From CAZUZD01 sp964624465 (GTDB taxonomy: Bacteria > Planctomycetota > Planctomycetia > Isosphaerales > Isosphaeraceae): DNA of 19,873 bases. The stretch lies in the NCBI GenBank assembly GCA_964624465.1, contig CAZUZD010000091.1:1-19873 (forward strand), in the 5' to 3' direction. The position numbers were made by a program, and so were the translations under genes. Below are positions 8,025 through 15,559 of this stretch, one piece after another. Numbering within the stretch: the first letter of the stretch is position 1; every line of letters begins with the position of its first letter. The notes beneath the pieces are model-generated. The model was not told the origin of the DNA, did not search any database, and saw only the letters and a program-made list of their open reading frames with translations.

Positions 8025-8684
8025 ATGAGCATCGACCACCCCCGACTGCGGTCGCTGGTCGCCCGGCATCTGCGGAGCCCGGAGGCCGCGCCCGTCTACG
8101 ACGAGTTTCACGTTCCCTGGGCGCTGGGCGCCGCGCTGACGGCGGGCGCCCTGGTCGCCGGCAACTTCCTGATCCCGACCCTGGTCGGTACCCGGCTCGG
8201 TCTGCAACTGATCTGGTTCGCGATCCGTGGCAAGGCCTTCGACAGCCGTGGCAAGCACCTCCGCGACGATCCCGACCGGCTCCGCCCCCTGATCACGCAC
8301 GGCATCATCATCGGGCCCGGCGGCCACGGCCTGGTGCTCGGCTCGTTCGACCCGGCCGTCGACGCCGACACCACGTTCCTCGCCGAGCGGGCCGCGCTGC
8401 TGGCGAACCTCTACGCCGAGGGGCCCGAGTCCCCCGAGGACCAGGCGGCGCTGACGCTCTTGCGTGACGACACCTACCAGCGCAACCGGCGCCGGGCCGT
8501 CCCCGAGCCCCAGGCCGGGGGCCGCGCGCTGACCCTCTTCGACCTCAAGATCGACGACGAGCAGATCGGCGTCGGCCCCGGCGGCGGCATCCTCGTCGCC
8601 TGCGTCGCCACCCCCCCCGACGACCCCGATGCGCTCATCGTCCAGATCCCCTGGTCCGTCATCGCCGACGCCGTGACCGACTGA
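8025..8684 (+). CDS. Unrecognised protein with one hydrophobic segment
   Basis: I do not recognise this 219-aa product. Residues 31-67 are hydrophobic (WALGAALTAGALVAGNFLIP and onward) and could span the membrane once or twice. The rest is soluble, with Gly-rich turns (GIIIGPGGHGLVLGSFD; GVGPGGGILV) and an acidic C-terminus. ATG 8025 is chosen because the 14 residues that ATG 7983 would add look non-coding; neither start has a clear ribosome binding site. The strong hairpins upstream separate it from the MuiA-like gene, so it is probably transcribed on its own. It converges with the TlpA-like gene across a large inverted repeat. Codon periodicity (G/C in third positions) supports real coding. 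Confidence 0.7.
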   Translation: MSIDHPRLRSLVARHLRSPEAAPVYDEFHVPWALGAALTAGALVAGNFLIPTLVGTRLGLQLIWFAIRGKAFDSRGKHLRDDPDRLRPLITHGIIIGPGGHGLVLGSFDPAVDADTTFLAERAALLANLYAEGPESPEDQAALTLLRDDTYQRNRRRAVPEPQAGGRALTLFDLKIDDEQIGVGPGGGILVACVATPPDDPDALIVQIPWSVIADAVTD

Positions 8685-8717
8685 CCGGCCCCCCCGCGCG
8701 CCTCCATCCCTCCGGTC

Positions 8718-8800
8718 TGCCGTGGCCTGAGCGTCAGCGTGGCCACGCCGACGATTCTCGCGGCTCCGCAGCGTGGCCACGCTCCGTTCAGGCCACGGCA
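8718..8800. repeat. Nested inverted repeat (REP/BIME-like) between convergent genes
   Basis: The outer arms TGCCGTGGCCTGA (8718-8730) and TCAGGCCACGGCA (8788-8800) are perfect complements. Inside each arm lies the same 12-bp palindrome GCGTGGCCACGC (8737-8748 and 8771-8782). The two roughly 30-nt arms are therefore inverted copies of one unit, differing only in a 4-5 nt stretch, with 22 nt between them. The location, between two converging stop codons, fits a bidirectional terminator or a REP-type repeat. Confidence 0.75.
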
Positions 8801-8838
8801 CTCGAACGGGCGGACGATGCGGGGGCCGCCGTAACGGG

Positions 8839-10254
8839 TCAGGGGGCCTCGGCGGGCGGGGGGGCCGTGGCACCGGCCTCGGCCGCCTGCACCAGGGTTT
8901 CGAGCTGGGCGTCGACCAGTTCGCCGGTGGTGTCGCGGGCGCGGATGATCCCCTGGGCGTCGATGACGAACACGGTGGGGAAGCTGCGGACGTGGTACCG
9001 CGTGGCGATCGGGCCGGAGTCGCCGTCGAGCCAGTTGGGCCAGGTCATGCGGTGCTCGTCGGCCGCCTGCTGCGCGGCGGCGAGCGGGTCGTCGCAGTTC
9101 ACGCCCAGCACGGTGAACGGGCGGCCCTGGAACCGCTCGGCCAGCTCGCGCTCGTGGGGCACCGCGCGCAGGCAGGGGCCGCACCACGAGCCCCAGAAGA
9201 CGAGCAGCACGACCTTGCCGCGGTGGTCGGCCAGTGCCAGCGGCTTACCGGCCAGATCGGTCCCCGTGATCGCCGGCGCGGGCTTGCCGACGGTCAGGTT
9301 CGTCAGGTCGTCGAGCCGCGCGCGGGCGGCGTCGGCCAGCGTGCGCCTGTGGTCGATCATCGCGCGGGCCCGCGCCAGGTCCTCGGCGCTCACCGGCTGG
9401 CCGTTGAACTTCGGCACGGGCTCACGCAGCATCGCGGCCACGCGCTGCTCGGCGACGGTGACGTGGGGCACGTCGGCGTAATCGGCGACGACCTCGTCGT
9501 AGAGCCGCTCGGCCTCGGCGCGGGTGGCGGCGATGTCGAGGGTCCGCAGGTGGATCCAGTACGCGTGCTCCTCGGCCGGGAGCGTGACCTCCACCACGGC
9601 GGGCTTGCCGTCGGCGTCGATCGTCTGGTGCCGCAGCTTCGGCGGCAGGGGCGCCTTGCGGGTGCCGGCGGCGAACTTCGCCGTCTGCTCCAGGGACTGC
9701 GCCCGCGCCAGCCGGGCCAGCCCGCGCGCCTCGTGCCCCTGCGCGGCGGCCTGAAGGCCCTCCATGAGGGCGTCGCGGTGGCGCGAGCAGAGGTTGTCCA
9801 TCCCGAGCGCCGTGCGGCCGACCTCGGGGTCGTCGCCGTGGTGTCGCACCAGCAACGCCACCGCGCGACCGACCTCGTCGCCATAGGGGCCGGTGTCGCC
9901 GCGGTACGGCTTGTCGATGACCCAGAGCAGGGCATCGCGCGCACCGGTCGACTTCGGATCGCCGAGCGCCAGCTCGACGGCGCGTCGACTGAACGCCGTG
10001 TCGTCCGGGTTGTGCTCCTGATACACCTTCTGCTGCTCGGCCGGCGTAGTGGCCGCCGCGGCGAGCTGCTGCAACCGCTCCTGGGCGGCGTCGAACTCGG
10101 CCCGCAAGGCGGCGAACCCCTCGGCAACCGCGGCCGCCTTCGACCCCGCCGCCGGAGCCTCCTGCGCCCGGGCGTTGAGGCTCCATCCCAGGCCGCACCC
10201 CAGCGCGGCGATGACGGCGAGGCGGGGCAGGGGGAACATCCCTCCGTGGCTCAT
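8839..10254 (-). CDS. Secreted TlpA-like thioredoxin-fold protein
   Basis: The product is 471 aa from ATG 10254, with GAGGGAG about 7 nt upstream. Residues 1-30 form a signal peptide ending ARA before QE. Residues about 35-310 are mostly helical and unassigned. Residues about 315-460 form a TlpA/ResA-type thioredoxin domain: VGKPAPAITGTDLAGKPLAL, then FWGSWCGPC with the redox pair WCGPC at 357-361, GVNCDD, and the cis-proline in SFPTVFVID (Pro 426). It should act outside the inner membrane as a thiol-disulfide reductase; the partner is unknown. No cytochrome biogenesis genes adjoin. Planctomycetes carry many such proteins with long N-terminal extensions. The C-terminus ends in an Ala/Pro tail. 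Confidence 0.88.
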   Translation of the reverse strand: MSHGGMFPLPRLAVIAALGCGLGWSLNARAQEAPAAGSKAAAVAEGFAALRAEFDAAQERLQQLAAAATTPAEQQKVYQEHNPDDTAFSRRAVELALGDPKSTGARDALLWVIDKPYRGDTGPYGDEVGRAVALLVRHHGDDPEVGRTALGMDNLCSRHRDALMEGLQAAAQGHEARGLARLARAQSLEQTAKFAAGTRKAPLPPKLRHQTIDADGKPAVVEVTLPAEEHAYWIHLRTLDIAATRAEAERLYDEVVADYADVPHVTVAEQRVAAMLREPVPKFNGQPVSAEDLARARAMIDHRRTLADAARARLDDLTNLTVGKPAPAITGTDLAGKPLALADHRGKVVLLVFWGSWCGPCLRAVPHERELAERFQGRPFTVLGVNCDDPLAAAQQAADEHRMTWPNWLDGDSGPIATRYHVRSFPTVFVIDAQGIIRARDTTGELVDAQLETLVQAAEAGATAPPPAEAP

Positions 10255-10696
10255 GCGCAGGCTCCCTCAGGTGTCAATCCCTCGCTGCGATCCCACGGAC
10301 CCGGCCGGCCCGCATCGGCCGCTCATTCTGGCTGGCCTCTTCCCGGCCCGTCCAGCCAATCCCGCGTGCCCCGATCGCTACGCCGCGACGCCAGCGCCCG
10401 GGGTCCCGCCCCCGTCGACGGGCTCCTGGACCTCGTCCACCGGGCCAGGCACACCCCGGAGGTCCGCCCGGACCCGGCCGGGACCGAGTGACGCCGGCGG
10501 TCGGGCCCGGGGGGCATTCCCGAACGGCGTGGGCGTGCGTAGACTACAGGGGTGACGGGTCTTCCGGCGCCGGCCGCCAGGGGCGGGGGGCCGGGGCCCG
10601 TCCGTCCTGTCGCCCTGCGACGAGCCCGGCTGGCCGTTCCGGTCGACCGGGGCTCGGACCCCACCCCCGAACTCCACGCCATTGAGGCTTGAGCCG
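10255..10696. other. Divergent intergenic region
   Basis: This 442-bp region between the TlpA-like gene (minus) and the retropepsin-like gene (plus) should hold both promoters. The best plus-strand candidate is listed separately at 10517-10545. Open frames across the region lack ribosome binding sites and recognisable products. No strong repeat is seen. Confidence 0.5.
10517..10545 (+). promoter_or_regulatory. Candidate promoter for the aspartic protease-like pair
   Basis: TTCCCG (10517-10522) and TAGACT (10540-10545) are 17 bp apart. The -10 matches the sigma-70 consensus at four of six positions and resembles -10 boxes common in high-GC bacteria; the -35 is poor. This would give a leader of about 145 nt before ATG 10697. 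Confidence 0.28.
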
Positions 10697-11638
10697 ATGC
10701 CCAGGTTTTCCAGGCTGACGCGGCGGTCCTGGCCGGCGGCCGCGCTGCTGACGCTCGCGGCCGCCCTGCTTGCCGGGCCGGGCGCCCCGGTCACCGCCGG
10801 GCCCCAGGTGCCCGAGGCCGAGGCGAAGGCCCAGGCCGCTGATCGCCAGGTCGGGCAGACGTTCCAGATCCCCTACCGCCGCACCGCGACGAACCACTAC
10901 CTGGTCCGCGTGCGGATCAACGGCAAGGGGCCGTTCAACTTCCTGGTCGACACCGGCGCCCCGGCCGTCTTCATCGGCACCGAGGCCGCCAAGAAGGCCG
11001 GCCTGGTGGCGGCCAAGGACGACTTCTGGACGAAGCTCGACCGGCTCGACCTGGAGGGCGGGGCGACGCTGAAGGGCCTGAACGTGCGGGTCGAGGACCC
11101 GTTCCAGCTCATCGGCATGAACGCGCTGGGGCTGCCGGGGGCGTCGATCGACGGCATCCTCGGGTTCACGGCGCTGGCGCGGTTCAAGATGGAGTTCGAC
11201 CCGACGCAGGACCGCCTGAGCTGGACCCGGCTCGACTACGAGCCCAAGGACCCGTTCGTGCCCCGCGACCCCGAGGATCGCCAGGCGCCCGCCGAGGTGC
11301 AGGCGATGAACATGCTCGGCCCGGCCATGAAGCTCGCCTCGGTCTTCGTCGGCAAGGTGCCCGAGGACAAGCTCCAGCCCCAGGGCCTGATCGGCATCGA
11401 GCTGGCCGAGGCCGACGGCGGCCTGCGGGTCGCCTCGGTCCTCTCGGGCAGCCCCGCCGGCCGCGCCGACATCCAGCCCGGCGACATCCTGGTCGAGGTC
11501 CACGACCGCGCCGTCGAGAAGCTGGTCAAGGCGCACGAGGCGATCGCGAAGATCCGCCCCGGCGACACGGTCGAGCTGACCCTGAAGCGCAACGGCGCGA
11601 CGCTCAAGCGCACGATCACCGCCGCGGAGGGCTTCTGA
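10697..11638 (+). CDS. Secreted retropepsin-like aspartic protease with PDZ domain
   Basis: The product is 313 aa. ATG 10697 has GAGG 9 nt upstream; a TTG at 10682 is less likely. Residues about 1-34 form a signal peptide. Residues about 55-200 look like a retropepsin-type aspartyl protease domain: FNFLVDTGAPAVFIG carries the catalytic DTG at 85-87, and GILGFTAL provides the hydrophobic-hydrophobic-Gly motif. Residues about 225-310 form a PDZ domain (GLIGIEL, SGSPAGRADIQPGDILVEV). Such enzymes normally work as dimers with one DTG per subunit, here presumably in the periplasm. Only 3 nt separate it from a paralogue of the same layout, so the two are co-transcribed and may pair. The substrate is unknown. 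Confidence 0.82.
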   Translation: MPRFSRLTRRSWPAAALLTLAAALLAGPGAPVTAGPQVPEAEAKAQAADRQVGQTFQIPYRRTATNHYLVRVRINGKGPFNFLVDTGAPAVFIGTEAAKKAGLVAAKDDFWTKLDRLDLEGGATLKGLNVRVEDPFQLIGMNALGLPGASIDGILGFTALARFKMEFDPTQDRLSWTRLDYEPKDPFVPRDPEDRQAPAEVQAMNMLGPAMKLASVFVGKVPEDKLQPQGLIGIELAEADGGLRVASVLSGSPAGRADIQPGDILVEVHDRAVEKLVKAHEAIAKIRPGDTVELTLKRNGATLKRTITAAEGF

Positions 11639-11641
11639 ACC

Positions 11642-12592
11642 ATGGCGCCGCACGCTGACGAGGTCCCCGCGATGCTGACCGACCCCGACTTCGCCCCCGA
11701 GATCCCGACGGCCGCCGCCCTGGCACCGAGGCCGGCCCTGGGCGCCCTGGCCCTGCTCGCCGGGGTGCTCTGCCTGGCCGCCACGGCGCTGCTGAGCCCG
11801 CCGTCGCCGCGCTCGGCGATGGCGGCGGCGGCCGACCCGGAGGGCGCCGTGGTCGTGCCGTTCAAGATGCTGCCGTCGAACCACATGGTGGTGGAGGCGA
11901 CGGTCAACGGCAAGGGGCCGTACCGGTTCATCTTCGACCTGGGCGCCCCGGTCACGCTCATGAGCAACAAGGTCGCCGAGACCGTCGGCGCCGTCGACAA
12001 GAAGGCCCCCAAGTCGTTCATGATGGGGGCCCGCGGTGCCGGCAAGGTGGACACCCTGGAGTTCGGCGACCTGAAGGCCCGGAACGTGCCCGTGATCGTG
12101 ATGGATCACCCGGCAGTCAAGGCCCTGGGCGGCCTCCTGGGCAAGCCGCTGGAGGGGATCATCGGCTACACCTTCTGGGCCCGGTACCGGATGACGATCG
12201 ACTACCAGGCCAGGCAGATGACCTTCACGCCGGTCGACTTCGAGGTCGGCGACCTCATGACCGACCTGCCGAACCGCCTGGCCGGCCCCAAGCAGGCGAA
12301 GACGATCATGCTCGCGCCCCGGAGCCTCTGGGGCGTGACCGTCAGCTCCCCCGAGGGGGGCATGGCGGCCACCGGCGTGCCGGTCACCGCCGTCGTCCCC
12401 GGCTCGCCGGCCGACAATGCCGGCCTGCGGCCCGGCGACGTGCTGGCCACCCTCGACGGCCGCTGGACCACGACCGTGGCCGACGCCTACGCCGCCGCCG
12501 ACAAGGTCGAGCCCGGCCGCGCCGTCCCCGTCGTCGTCCTCCGCGACGGCGCCGAGCAAACCCTGACGGTCACCCCGCGCGAGGGGCTCTGA
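11642..12592 (+). CDS. Retropepsin-like/PDZ paralogue with altered catalytic motif
   Basis: The product is 316 aa. ATG 11642 lies 3 nt after the previous stop, with GGAGGG in the end of the upstream gene 10 nt away; this suggests translational coupling. ATG 11672, with GAGG 8 nt upstream, is an alternative. A hydrophobic segment at 32-51 serves as signal or anchor after a 30-residue N-terminal tail. Residues about 72-215 repeat the protease fold of the neighbour (VNGKGPYRFIFDLGAPVTLM; GIIGYTFWARYRM). The catalytic triplet reads Asp99-Leu100-Gly101 instead of DTG, so normal activity is doubtful. A PDZ domain follows at about 230-312 (PGSPADNAGLRPGDVLATL). It may be a non-catalytic partner or regulator of the upstream protein; that is inference. 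Confidence 0.8.
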   Translation: MAPHADEVPAMLTDPDFAPEIPTAAALAPRPALGALALLAGVLCLAATALLSPPSPRSAMAAAADPEGAVVVPFKMLPSNHMVVEATVNGKGPYRFIFDLGAPVTLMSNKVAETVGAVDKKAPKSFMMGARGAGKVDTLEFGDLKARNVPVIVMDHPAVKALGGLLGKPLEGIIGYTFWARYRMTIDYQARQMTFTPVDFEVGDLMTDLPNRLAGPKQAKTIMLAPRSLWGVTVSSPEGGMAATGVPVTAVVPGSPADNAGLRPGDVLATLDGRWTTTVADAYAAADKVEPGRAVPVVVLRDGAEQTLTVTPREGL

Positions 12593-12630
12593 GCGATCGC
12601 CGCCGTCCCCCGGGTCCGGTGCCCCCGGCC

Positions 12631-13056
12631 TCAGGGGGCGGGGGCCCGGGTGGCGGTCCAGATCGAGAGGAAGCCGCGGCCCAGCGCGTGGCTGCGGCCC
12701 TCGAGCCGGCCGTCGCGGAGCACGCCGGAGTGGGCGTAGAGGCCCGAGGCGTCGCGGGTGGTGAAGGCGAAGTGGACCGCGCCCCAGTCGGTGTTCAGCC
12801 GGCCGTCGGACAGCTCGGTGCCGTAGAACGTGCCGGTGAGGGTGCTATCCTCGACGCCACGGACCACGAACTCCTGGAAGTAGTCGGGGGCCCCCGGCTT
12901 CGGCCGCAGGTCGACCTTCCAGGTGCCCACGAGCGTCTGCGGATCGGGCGTGGGGGCCGGCGCCGGCGCGTCGTCGCCGCGGCCGCGACCGAGCAGGGCG
13001 GCGAGGCTCACGAGGGTCAGGGCCAGCAGCGTTGGCAGGCGGCGGTGACGAGGCAT
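12631..13056 (-). CDS. Small secreted beta-rich protein of unknown function
   Basis: The product is 141 aa from ATG 13056, with GGAG 8 nt upstream. Residues 1-28 form a basic-hydrophobic signal peptide (MPRHRRLPTLLALTLVSLAALL), followed by an Ala/Pro linker. The mature part begins LVGTWKVDLRP (42-52) and continues with alternating strands (GTFYGTEL, AVHFAFTTRD, YAHSGVLRDGRLEG). The GTW start followed by repeated strands resembles lipocalin-like or small beta-barrel proteins, but I cannot assign a family. It converges with the protease-like pair across 38 bp and is divergent from the GNAT gene, sharing a 96-bp promoter region with a 16-bp palindrome. Confidence 0.75.
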   Translation of the reverse strand: MPRHRRLPTLLALTLVSLAALLGRGRGDDAPAPAPTPDPQTLVGTWKVDLRPKPGAPDYFQEFVVRGVEDSTLTGTFYGTELSDGRLNTDWGAVHFAFTTRDASGLYAHSGVLRDGRLEGRSHALGRGFLSIWTATRAPAP

Positions 13057-13111
13057 GGGATTGGCTCCGCAGGGGGGCTGGATCGGGTCGGGGTCCCAGA
13101 GATTGTGCGCG

Positions 13112-13127
13112 CCCGGCCATGGCCGGG
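13112..13127. promoter_or_regulatory. 16-bp perfect palindrome in a divergent promoter region
   Basis: CCCGGCCATGGCCGGG lies 25 bp upstream of the GNAT start and 55 bp from the start of the divergent secreted-protein gene. It could be an operator for a dimeric regulator or simply a GC-rich hairpin in the GNAT leader. No regulator gene adjoins. Confidence 0.3.
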
Positions 13128-13152
13128 GCCGGCCGCGCGGGGAGGGTGATCG

Positions 13153-13917
13153 ATGACGATCGACGTGGAGCGCGTGCCGCTGGAGGCCATCCTGCCGCTG
13201 CGGGAGCTGTACCGTCGCGAGCTGGGCTGCCAGATCGTGCACGACTCCCTGCCCGGGCGAGGCTTCGGCGATCTGTTCCGGATCCGGGCCGAGGGGCGGG
13301 TCGCCGGCTACGGGTTCGTGATGGGGTATCGCGACGAGCCGAAGGACCAGATCCAGGAGTTCTACGTGCTGCCGGCCTGGCGAGCGTCGGCGCTGCCGAT
13401 GTTCCGCCGGCTGATCGCGGCCAGCGGGGCGACGCGGATCGAGGCCCAGACCAACGACGTGCTGCTGACCCTGATGCTCTACGACTGCGCCACCGCCACC
13501 GCCATCACCAGCGACCGGATCGTCTTCCACGACGCGATCACGACCCAACGGCCCGCTCCTCCGGGAGTCACCCTGCGGCCGGTCGGGGAGGTCGACGAGT
13601 CGCGGATCTTCGAGCACTCGATGGAGCCGGTCGGCGACTGGGTACTGGAGCGCGAGGGGGTCGTCGTCGCGACCGGCGGGTTCCTGACGCACTACAACCC
13701 GCCCTACGCCGACCTCTACATGGAGGTGGCCGAGCCCTACCGGCGCCGGGGGTTCGGCAGCTACCTGGTGCAGGAGCTGAAGCGGCTCTGTTACGAGAGC
13801 GGCCTGGTGCCGGCGGCGCGCTGCGGCGTCGACAACGCCGGCTCGCGGGCCACGCTCCAGAAGGCGGGCCTCCTGCCGTGCGCCCGCATGCTCAGTGGTG
13901 TCATTGCCACCGCGTGA
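13153..13917 (+). CDS. GNAT family N-acetyltransferase
   Basis: The product is 254 aa; ATG 13153 has GGGAGGG about 6 nt upstream. The C-terminal half is a GNAT fold: YADLYMEVAEPYRRRGFGSY contains the acetyl-CoA-binding motif A (RRRGFG at 197-202), followed by the motif B region CGVDNAGSRATLQKAGLL, where the Asn and the terminal KAGL are typical. The N-terminal half (1-135) also looks like an acetyltransferase fold (AGYGFVMGY, FYVLPAWR) but lacks an R/QxxGxG loop, so it may be a degenerate second domain. It should transfer an acetyl group from acetyl-CoA to an amine; the substrate cannot be inferred. A VOC-fold gene follows after 37 bp in the same direction. Confidence 0.85.
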   Translation: MTIDVERVPLEAILPLRELYRRELGCQIVHDSLPGRGFGDLFRIRAEGRVAGYGFVMGYRDEPKDQIQEFYVLPAWRASALPMFRRLIAASGATRIEAQTNDVLLTLMLYDCATATAITSDRIVFHDAITTQRPAPPGVTLRPVGEVDESRIFEHSMEPVGDWVLEREGVVVATGGFLTHYNPPYADLYMEVAEPYRRRGFGSYLVQELKRLCYESGLVPAARCGVDNAGSRATLQKAGLLPCARMLSGVIATA

Positions 13918-13954
13918 ACCGTTCTCCAACCGGTCCGGACTGGAGTGCCTGACG

Positions 13955-14332
13955 ATGGCCGATCCCGCCGTGTTTCGATCCGTGTTCCCGATCGGCGACA
14001 CCGACCCGACCGCCCTGCCGGTGGCCGACCTCGCCACGGGCGTGGCCGACTACACCCGGCTGCTCGGCTTCCGCGTGATCGCCCAGGACGCGACCACGGC
14101 CACGCTCGAGCGCGACGGCGTCCGCATCGGCCTGGCCGTCAACGGCGCCGACCCGGAGCAGGCGAGCTGCGGCTTCCCGGTCAGCGACCTCGACGCCCTC
14201 TGGCACGAGCTGCACGCCCGCGGCATCAACCCGGGCGCCATCGACGAGCAGACCTGGAACGGCCAGCGCTACCGAGTCTGCTTCGCGAAGGAGCCCTACG
14301 GCGTCTGCTTCTGCTTCACCCAGCCGGCCTGA
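13955..14332 (+). CDS. VOC superfamily (glyoxalase/bleomycin-resistance fold) protein
   Basis: The product is 125 aa, the usual size for a single-chain VOC protein. ATG 13955 has GGAG 9 nt upstream; an in-frame ATG at 13895 would overlap the GNAT gene. The layout fits two beta-alpha-beta-beta-beta modules: ALPVADLATGVADYTRLLGF, ATLERDGVRIGLAV, then FPVSDLDALWHELHARGI and a final YGVCFCFTQPA in place of the usual DPFGN...F. Such proteins bind metals or drugs and catalyse diverse reactions; the metal ligands are not clear here, so no reaction is assigned. It is probably co-transcribed with the GNAT gene. Its stop lies only 5 bp from the stop of the converging membrane-protein gene. Confidence 0.8.
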   Translation: MADPAVFRSVFPIGDTDPTALPVADLATGVADYTRLLGFRVIAQDATTATLERDGVRIGLAVNGADPEQASCGFPVSDLDALWHELHARGINPGAIDEQTWNGQRYRVCFAKEPYGVCFCFTQPA

Positions 14333-14337
14333 GCCCG

Positions 14338-14931
14338 TCAGGCGCGCGGGGCCGACGGGTCGGGTCCGGTCGCGGCCCGTTCGCTCCGGAGCAGCGCCAG
14401 CTCCAGGTCGGTGGCCTGCTGCGCCAGCGCCAGGCGCCGCTGCCGTCCCAGCACGATCCCCAGGGCACCGCCGACGAGCAGGATCGTCACGACGCCGTGG
14501 AGCCGCAGCGCGGCCCGGGGATCCTCGAGCGCGATCGCATCGGCGATCCCGGAGAACGCCAGCGCCATCGCGGCCAGGCCCACGCCGCCGATCCACTCCA
14601 TCGCCTGGTCGTCGCGGGTCGTCACCCGGCCCCGGAGCAGGGCCCGCAGCAGCCAGAGCCCGAGCAGCAGCAGCCCCGCGCCGCTGGCGGCCTCCAGCAC
14701 CAGCCACTCGCGCGGCTGCGTGCCCGCCGTCGCGATCAGCCGCCGCACCAGGCCGAACAGCAACACGACGTAGATCGGCAGCGACAGCACCGCCAGCCCG
14801 AGCTGCCAGCGGTTCAGCCGCCGCTCCCGGGTGGCATCGATCGCCTGCTCGTAGCGCCGTCGCAGGGCGGCGTCGGTCGGCTCGGCGGCGATCAGCCGCT
14901 CGGCAAACCGGGTGGGGTCCGGGTCAGTCAT
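14338..14931 (-). CDS. Four-helix membrane protein coupled to ECF sigma (putative anti-sigma)
   Basis: The product is 197 aa. Its ATG (14931-14929) overlaps the end of the sigma gene by 8 bp (ATGACTGA), so translation is very likely coupled. Residues 1-42 are cytoplasmic and helical, rich in Arg/Glu (LRRRYEQAIDATRERRLNRW). Four hydrophobic segments follow at about 43-63, 75-98, 109-134 and 143-163. The C-terminal helix (RQRRLALAQQATDLELALLR) is charged. The position after an ECF sigma gene and the N-terminal helix suggest a membrane anti-sigma factor that holds the sigma until a signal arrives. The HxxxCxxC zinc motif of ZAS-type anti-sigmas is absent, so this is inference from context. Confidence 0.8.
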   Translation of the reverse strand: MTDPDPTRFAERLIAAEPTDAALRRRYEQAIDATRERRLNRWQLGLAVLSLPIYVVLLFGLVRRLIATAGTQPREWLVLEAASGAGLLLLGLWLLRALLRGRVTTRDDQAMEWIGGVGLAAMALAFSGIADAIALEDPRAALRLHGVVTILLVGGALGIVLGRQRRLALAQQATDLELALLRSERAATGPDPSAPRA

Positions 14932-15538
14932 GGGACTCGTCTCCGGGTTCGAGGCGCCGGCGGAGCGTCCGTCGGGCGTAGTGCAGCCGCGACTTCACGG
15001 TGCCGACCGGGGAGCCGGTCACCTGCGCGATCTCCTCCAGCGGCATCTGCTCCAGGAAGTGGAGCGTGAGGACCTCGCGGTGCGGCAGGCTCAGCGTGGC
15101 CAGGGCCGCGTGCACCCGCTCGGCCTGGTCGAGATCGGGCGTCCAGTCCCCGGCGCCGAGGGCGTCGGGGTCGGCCTGGTCGTCGACCCGCGCCCGATGC
15201 CGCCACTCGCGGCGCAGGTGGCTGGCGGCCTGATTGCGAGCCAGTCGGTAGAGCCAGGGGCGGAGGGCGCCCGGGTCGCGGAGCCGCCGCAGGTTGCGGT
15301 GCGCCGCGATCCAGGTGCGCTGCAGGGCGTCCCAGGCATCGGCCTCCTGGGGTACCAGCCGCCGCAGGTAGTAGAGCAGCCGGGGCTCGAAGCGCCGCAG
15401 CAGCTCATCGAAGGCGCCCGGCTCATCGAGCTGGCACCGCAGCACGAGCCGCTCGTCTCGCAGCCGCTGGAGTTCGGTGGCCAAGGGGTCATTCTCGCCC
15501 GCGTCCGTCGCGCCCGTCCGGTTCGTGCCGCACCTCAA
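14924..15538 (-). CDS. ECF-type RNA polymerase sigma factor
   Basis: The product is 204 aa from TTG 15538, or 186 aa from TTG 15484; neither has a good ribosome binding site, so the start is uncertain. Region 2 covers about residues 40-110 (FDELLRRFEPRLLYYLRRLV, EADAWDALQRTWIAAHRNL, LRPWLYRLARNQAASHLRRE). Region 4 covers about 143-195 (LPHREVLTLHFLEQMPLEEI, then TGSPVGTVKSRLHYARRTLR), whose helix-turn-helix reads the -35 element. It directs transcription of an unknown regulon. It overlaps the downstream membrane-protein gene, the usual layout for sigma and anti-sigma. A GAACTT box in the 53-bp upstream gap could allow autoregulation. Confidence 0.9.
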   Translation of the reverse strand: MRCGTNRTGATDAGENDPLATELQRLRDERLVLRCQLDEPGAFDELLRRFEPRLLYYLRRLVPQEADAWDALQRTWIAAHRNLRRLRDPGALRPWLYRLARNQAASHLRREWRHRARVDDQADPDALGAGDWTPDLDQAERVHAALATLSLPHREVLTLHFLEQMPLEEIAQVTGSPVGTVKSRLHYARRTLRRRLEPGDESHD

Positions 15539-15559
15539 GGTCGCCGCGGGCGGGCGTCG

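Noticed and set aside
10544..12559. A 671-codon minus-strand open frame opposite the retropepsin-like pair
   Set aside because: Low-complexity Gly/Arg/His/Asp translation; both plus-strand genes have signals, ribosome binding sites and domains.
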